Shown here piece by piece: positions 62,890 through 64,000 of a stretch of 64,000 nt of DNA. The position numbers were made by a program, and so were the translations under genes. The first letter of the stretch is position 1. The number at the start of each line of letters is the position of its first letter. Below the pieces are notes generated by a model. The model made no database searches. It was given only the letters and a program-made list of their open reading frames with translations, and was not told where the DNA came from. The stretch is from CAZLRH01 sp964562015 (GTDB lineage: Bacteria > Verrucomicrobiota > Verrucomicrobiia > Opitutales > JABDGR01). The stretch is taken from NCBI GenBank assembly GCA_964562015.1, contig CAZLRH010000005.1:62001-126000 (forward strand), in the 5' to 3' direction.

Positions 62890-64000
62890 TGATTGACCTT
62901 CACCTGCTGCGGAGCGATCCCGAGCGCGTCCGCCGCGCGATTGGCCGCAAAAAATTCACCGTCGATTTTGACGCCGTGCTCGCCGCCGATGCCCGCCGCC
63001 GCGCCGCCGTCGCCGAAGCCGAGCAGACGCGGGCCTCGCAAAAGGCCGCCAACGCCGACATGGCGCGGCTGCCCAAGGGCTCGCCCGAATTTCAGGCGAA
63101 GCTCGCCGAGATGAAGACCCTTTCCGCCCGCGTCAAGGAACTCGAGGCCGCGGCCAAAGTCCTCGACGAGGAATGGAACAAGATCGCGCTGACGGTGCCG
63201 AATCTCCCCGATGATTCGGTGCCGAATGGCAAGACCGAGCAGGACCATGTCGTCGCCGCCACCTGGGGCGACGTCGCCGGCGTCTCGAAATATGCTGTCC
63301 CTCATTTTGACATTCCATGGTTCAGTCAGTTGGTGGATTTCGAGCGCGGGGTGAAGGTCACGGGCGCGGGTTTTCCGTTTTACGTGGGCGACATGGCCCG
63401 CCTCGTGCGCGCGCTCGTCGCGTTCTTTTTGGAGGAGGCCCGGCTGGCCGGCTACGAGGAATTGCTCGCGCCCCTGATGGTCAACGCTGCCAGCGCCACC
63501 GCCACCGGCCAGTTGCCCGATAAGGAAGGCCAGATGTACCACGACGCCGCCGACGACCTCTATCTCATCCCGACCGCCGAGGTGCCGGTCACCAATTTCA
63601 TTCGCGACGAAATCATTCCCGAGAAAGACCTCCCGTTGCGCCGCTGCGGCTACACGCCGTGTTTTCGCCGTGAGGCCGGCAGTTGGGGCGCGCACGTGCG
63701 CGGGCTCAACCGCCTGCACCAGTTCGACAAGGTCGAACTCGTCAAATGGGTGAAGCCTGAGACCAGTTTCGACGAATTGGAAAAACTCCGCGCGGACGCC
63801 GAGCGCCTTTTGCAAAAACTCGGACTGCCGTACCGCGCGTTGCTGATTTGTGTGGGCGACATCGGCTTTCCGCACTCGAAGCAGTACGACCTCGAAGTCT
63901 GGGCCGGCGGGCAGCAACGCTGGCTCGAGGTGTCGAGTTGTTCCAACTTCACGGACTTCCAGGCGCGCCGCGCCGGCATCCGTTACCGTCCGAAAGACGG
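62890..64000 (+). CDS. serS: Seryl-tRNA synthetase, 3' end beyond window
   Basis: Class II aminoacyl-tRNA synthetase charging tRNA-Ser. The ATG at 62890 opens a frame that runs to the window end without a stop (about 370 codons of roughly 425). N-terminal MIDLHLLRSDPERVRRAIGR and a long coiled-coil arm (about residues 30-105), then FPFYVGDMARLVRAL, LIPTAEVPVTN and motif 2 PCFRREAGSWGAHVRGLNR with LHQFDKVELV. Motif 3 would lie past the window end. Confidence 0.96.

Overview
The window is about 64 kb of GC-rich bacterial chromosome. Most of it (1 to about 48 kb) is one very large surface-polysaccharide (capsule, O-antigen or exopolysaccharide) locus. A tail of housekeeping genes follows (tRNA-Glu, accA, mdh, DAHP synthase, serS and others). 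The host is probably a Verrucomicrobiota-type or other PVC Gram-negative. I infer this from an EpsI (exosortase-associated) protein, a DUF4838 protein, secreted cupredoxin/Ig-like and SGNH proteins, and palindromic intergenic repeats built on the word CCACGGAT. CMP-Kdo genes indicate an outer membrane. The taxonomy is inference, not a database result.

Layout, part 1 (1-16.9 kb, all plus strand): nucleotide-sugar supply and export. In order: UDP-glucuronate decarboxylase (5' end cut by the window), UDP-glucose dehydrogenase, a Phd-YoeB toxin-antitoxin pair with its operator, two tandem GDP-mannose 4,6-dehydratases, KdsB and KdsD for CMP-Kdo, an O-antigen-ligase-like membrane protein, a WbpA-like dehydrogenase, a second ligase-like protein, a deacetylase-like protein, ManC, a UDP-glucuronate-4-epimerase-like enzyme, a WbpE-like aminotransferase and a Wzx-type flippase.

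Part 2 (17-35.9 kb, all plus): assembly and decoration. Six intact glycosyltransferases, four intact methyltransferases (two FkbM), a NodU-type carbamoyltransferase, a Wzy-like polymerase and a large secreted DUF4838 protein. Two genes here are decayed: a methyltransferase with a stop and frameshifts (17.0-17.9 kb), and a DUF288/STELLO-like glycosyltransferase with two in-frame stops (30.0-31.0 kb). The polymerase may also have lost its first segment to a frameshift.

Part 3 (35.9-48 kb): the most unusual part. A PglC-like initiating sugar transferase is followed, with overlaps or short gaps, by ACP, SDR, AMP-ligase, KAS III, ACP, KAS III and SDR. A convergent Rieske oxygenase plus NeuD/PglD-type acyltransferase pair and an EpsI protein come next, then a PglE-like aminotransferase and a PglF/WbpM-like 4,6-dehydratase. 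Read together, PglF, PglE and PglD homologues would build a 4-acylamino-2,4,6-trideoxyhexose on UDP. The private carrier-protein-bound acyl pathway could make a non-acetyl acyl group for it, and the PglC homologue would load the sugar onto the lipid carrier.

Part 4 (48-64 kb): LhgO-type oxidase; a GlnB PII protein behind a possible sigma-54 promoter; a beta-lactamase-fold hydrolase; a secreted RbsD/FucU-like protein; accA; tRNA-Glu(UUC); a 54-residue lysine-rich protein; malate dehydrogenase; DAHP synthase; YgfZ; a secreted cupredoxin with Ig-like repeats; an ankyrin lipoprotein; a zinc alcohol dehydrogenase with a Gfo/Idh/MocA oxidoreductase; an SGNH esterase; a membrane protein; and the start of serS, cut by the window end.
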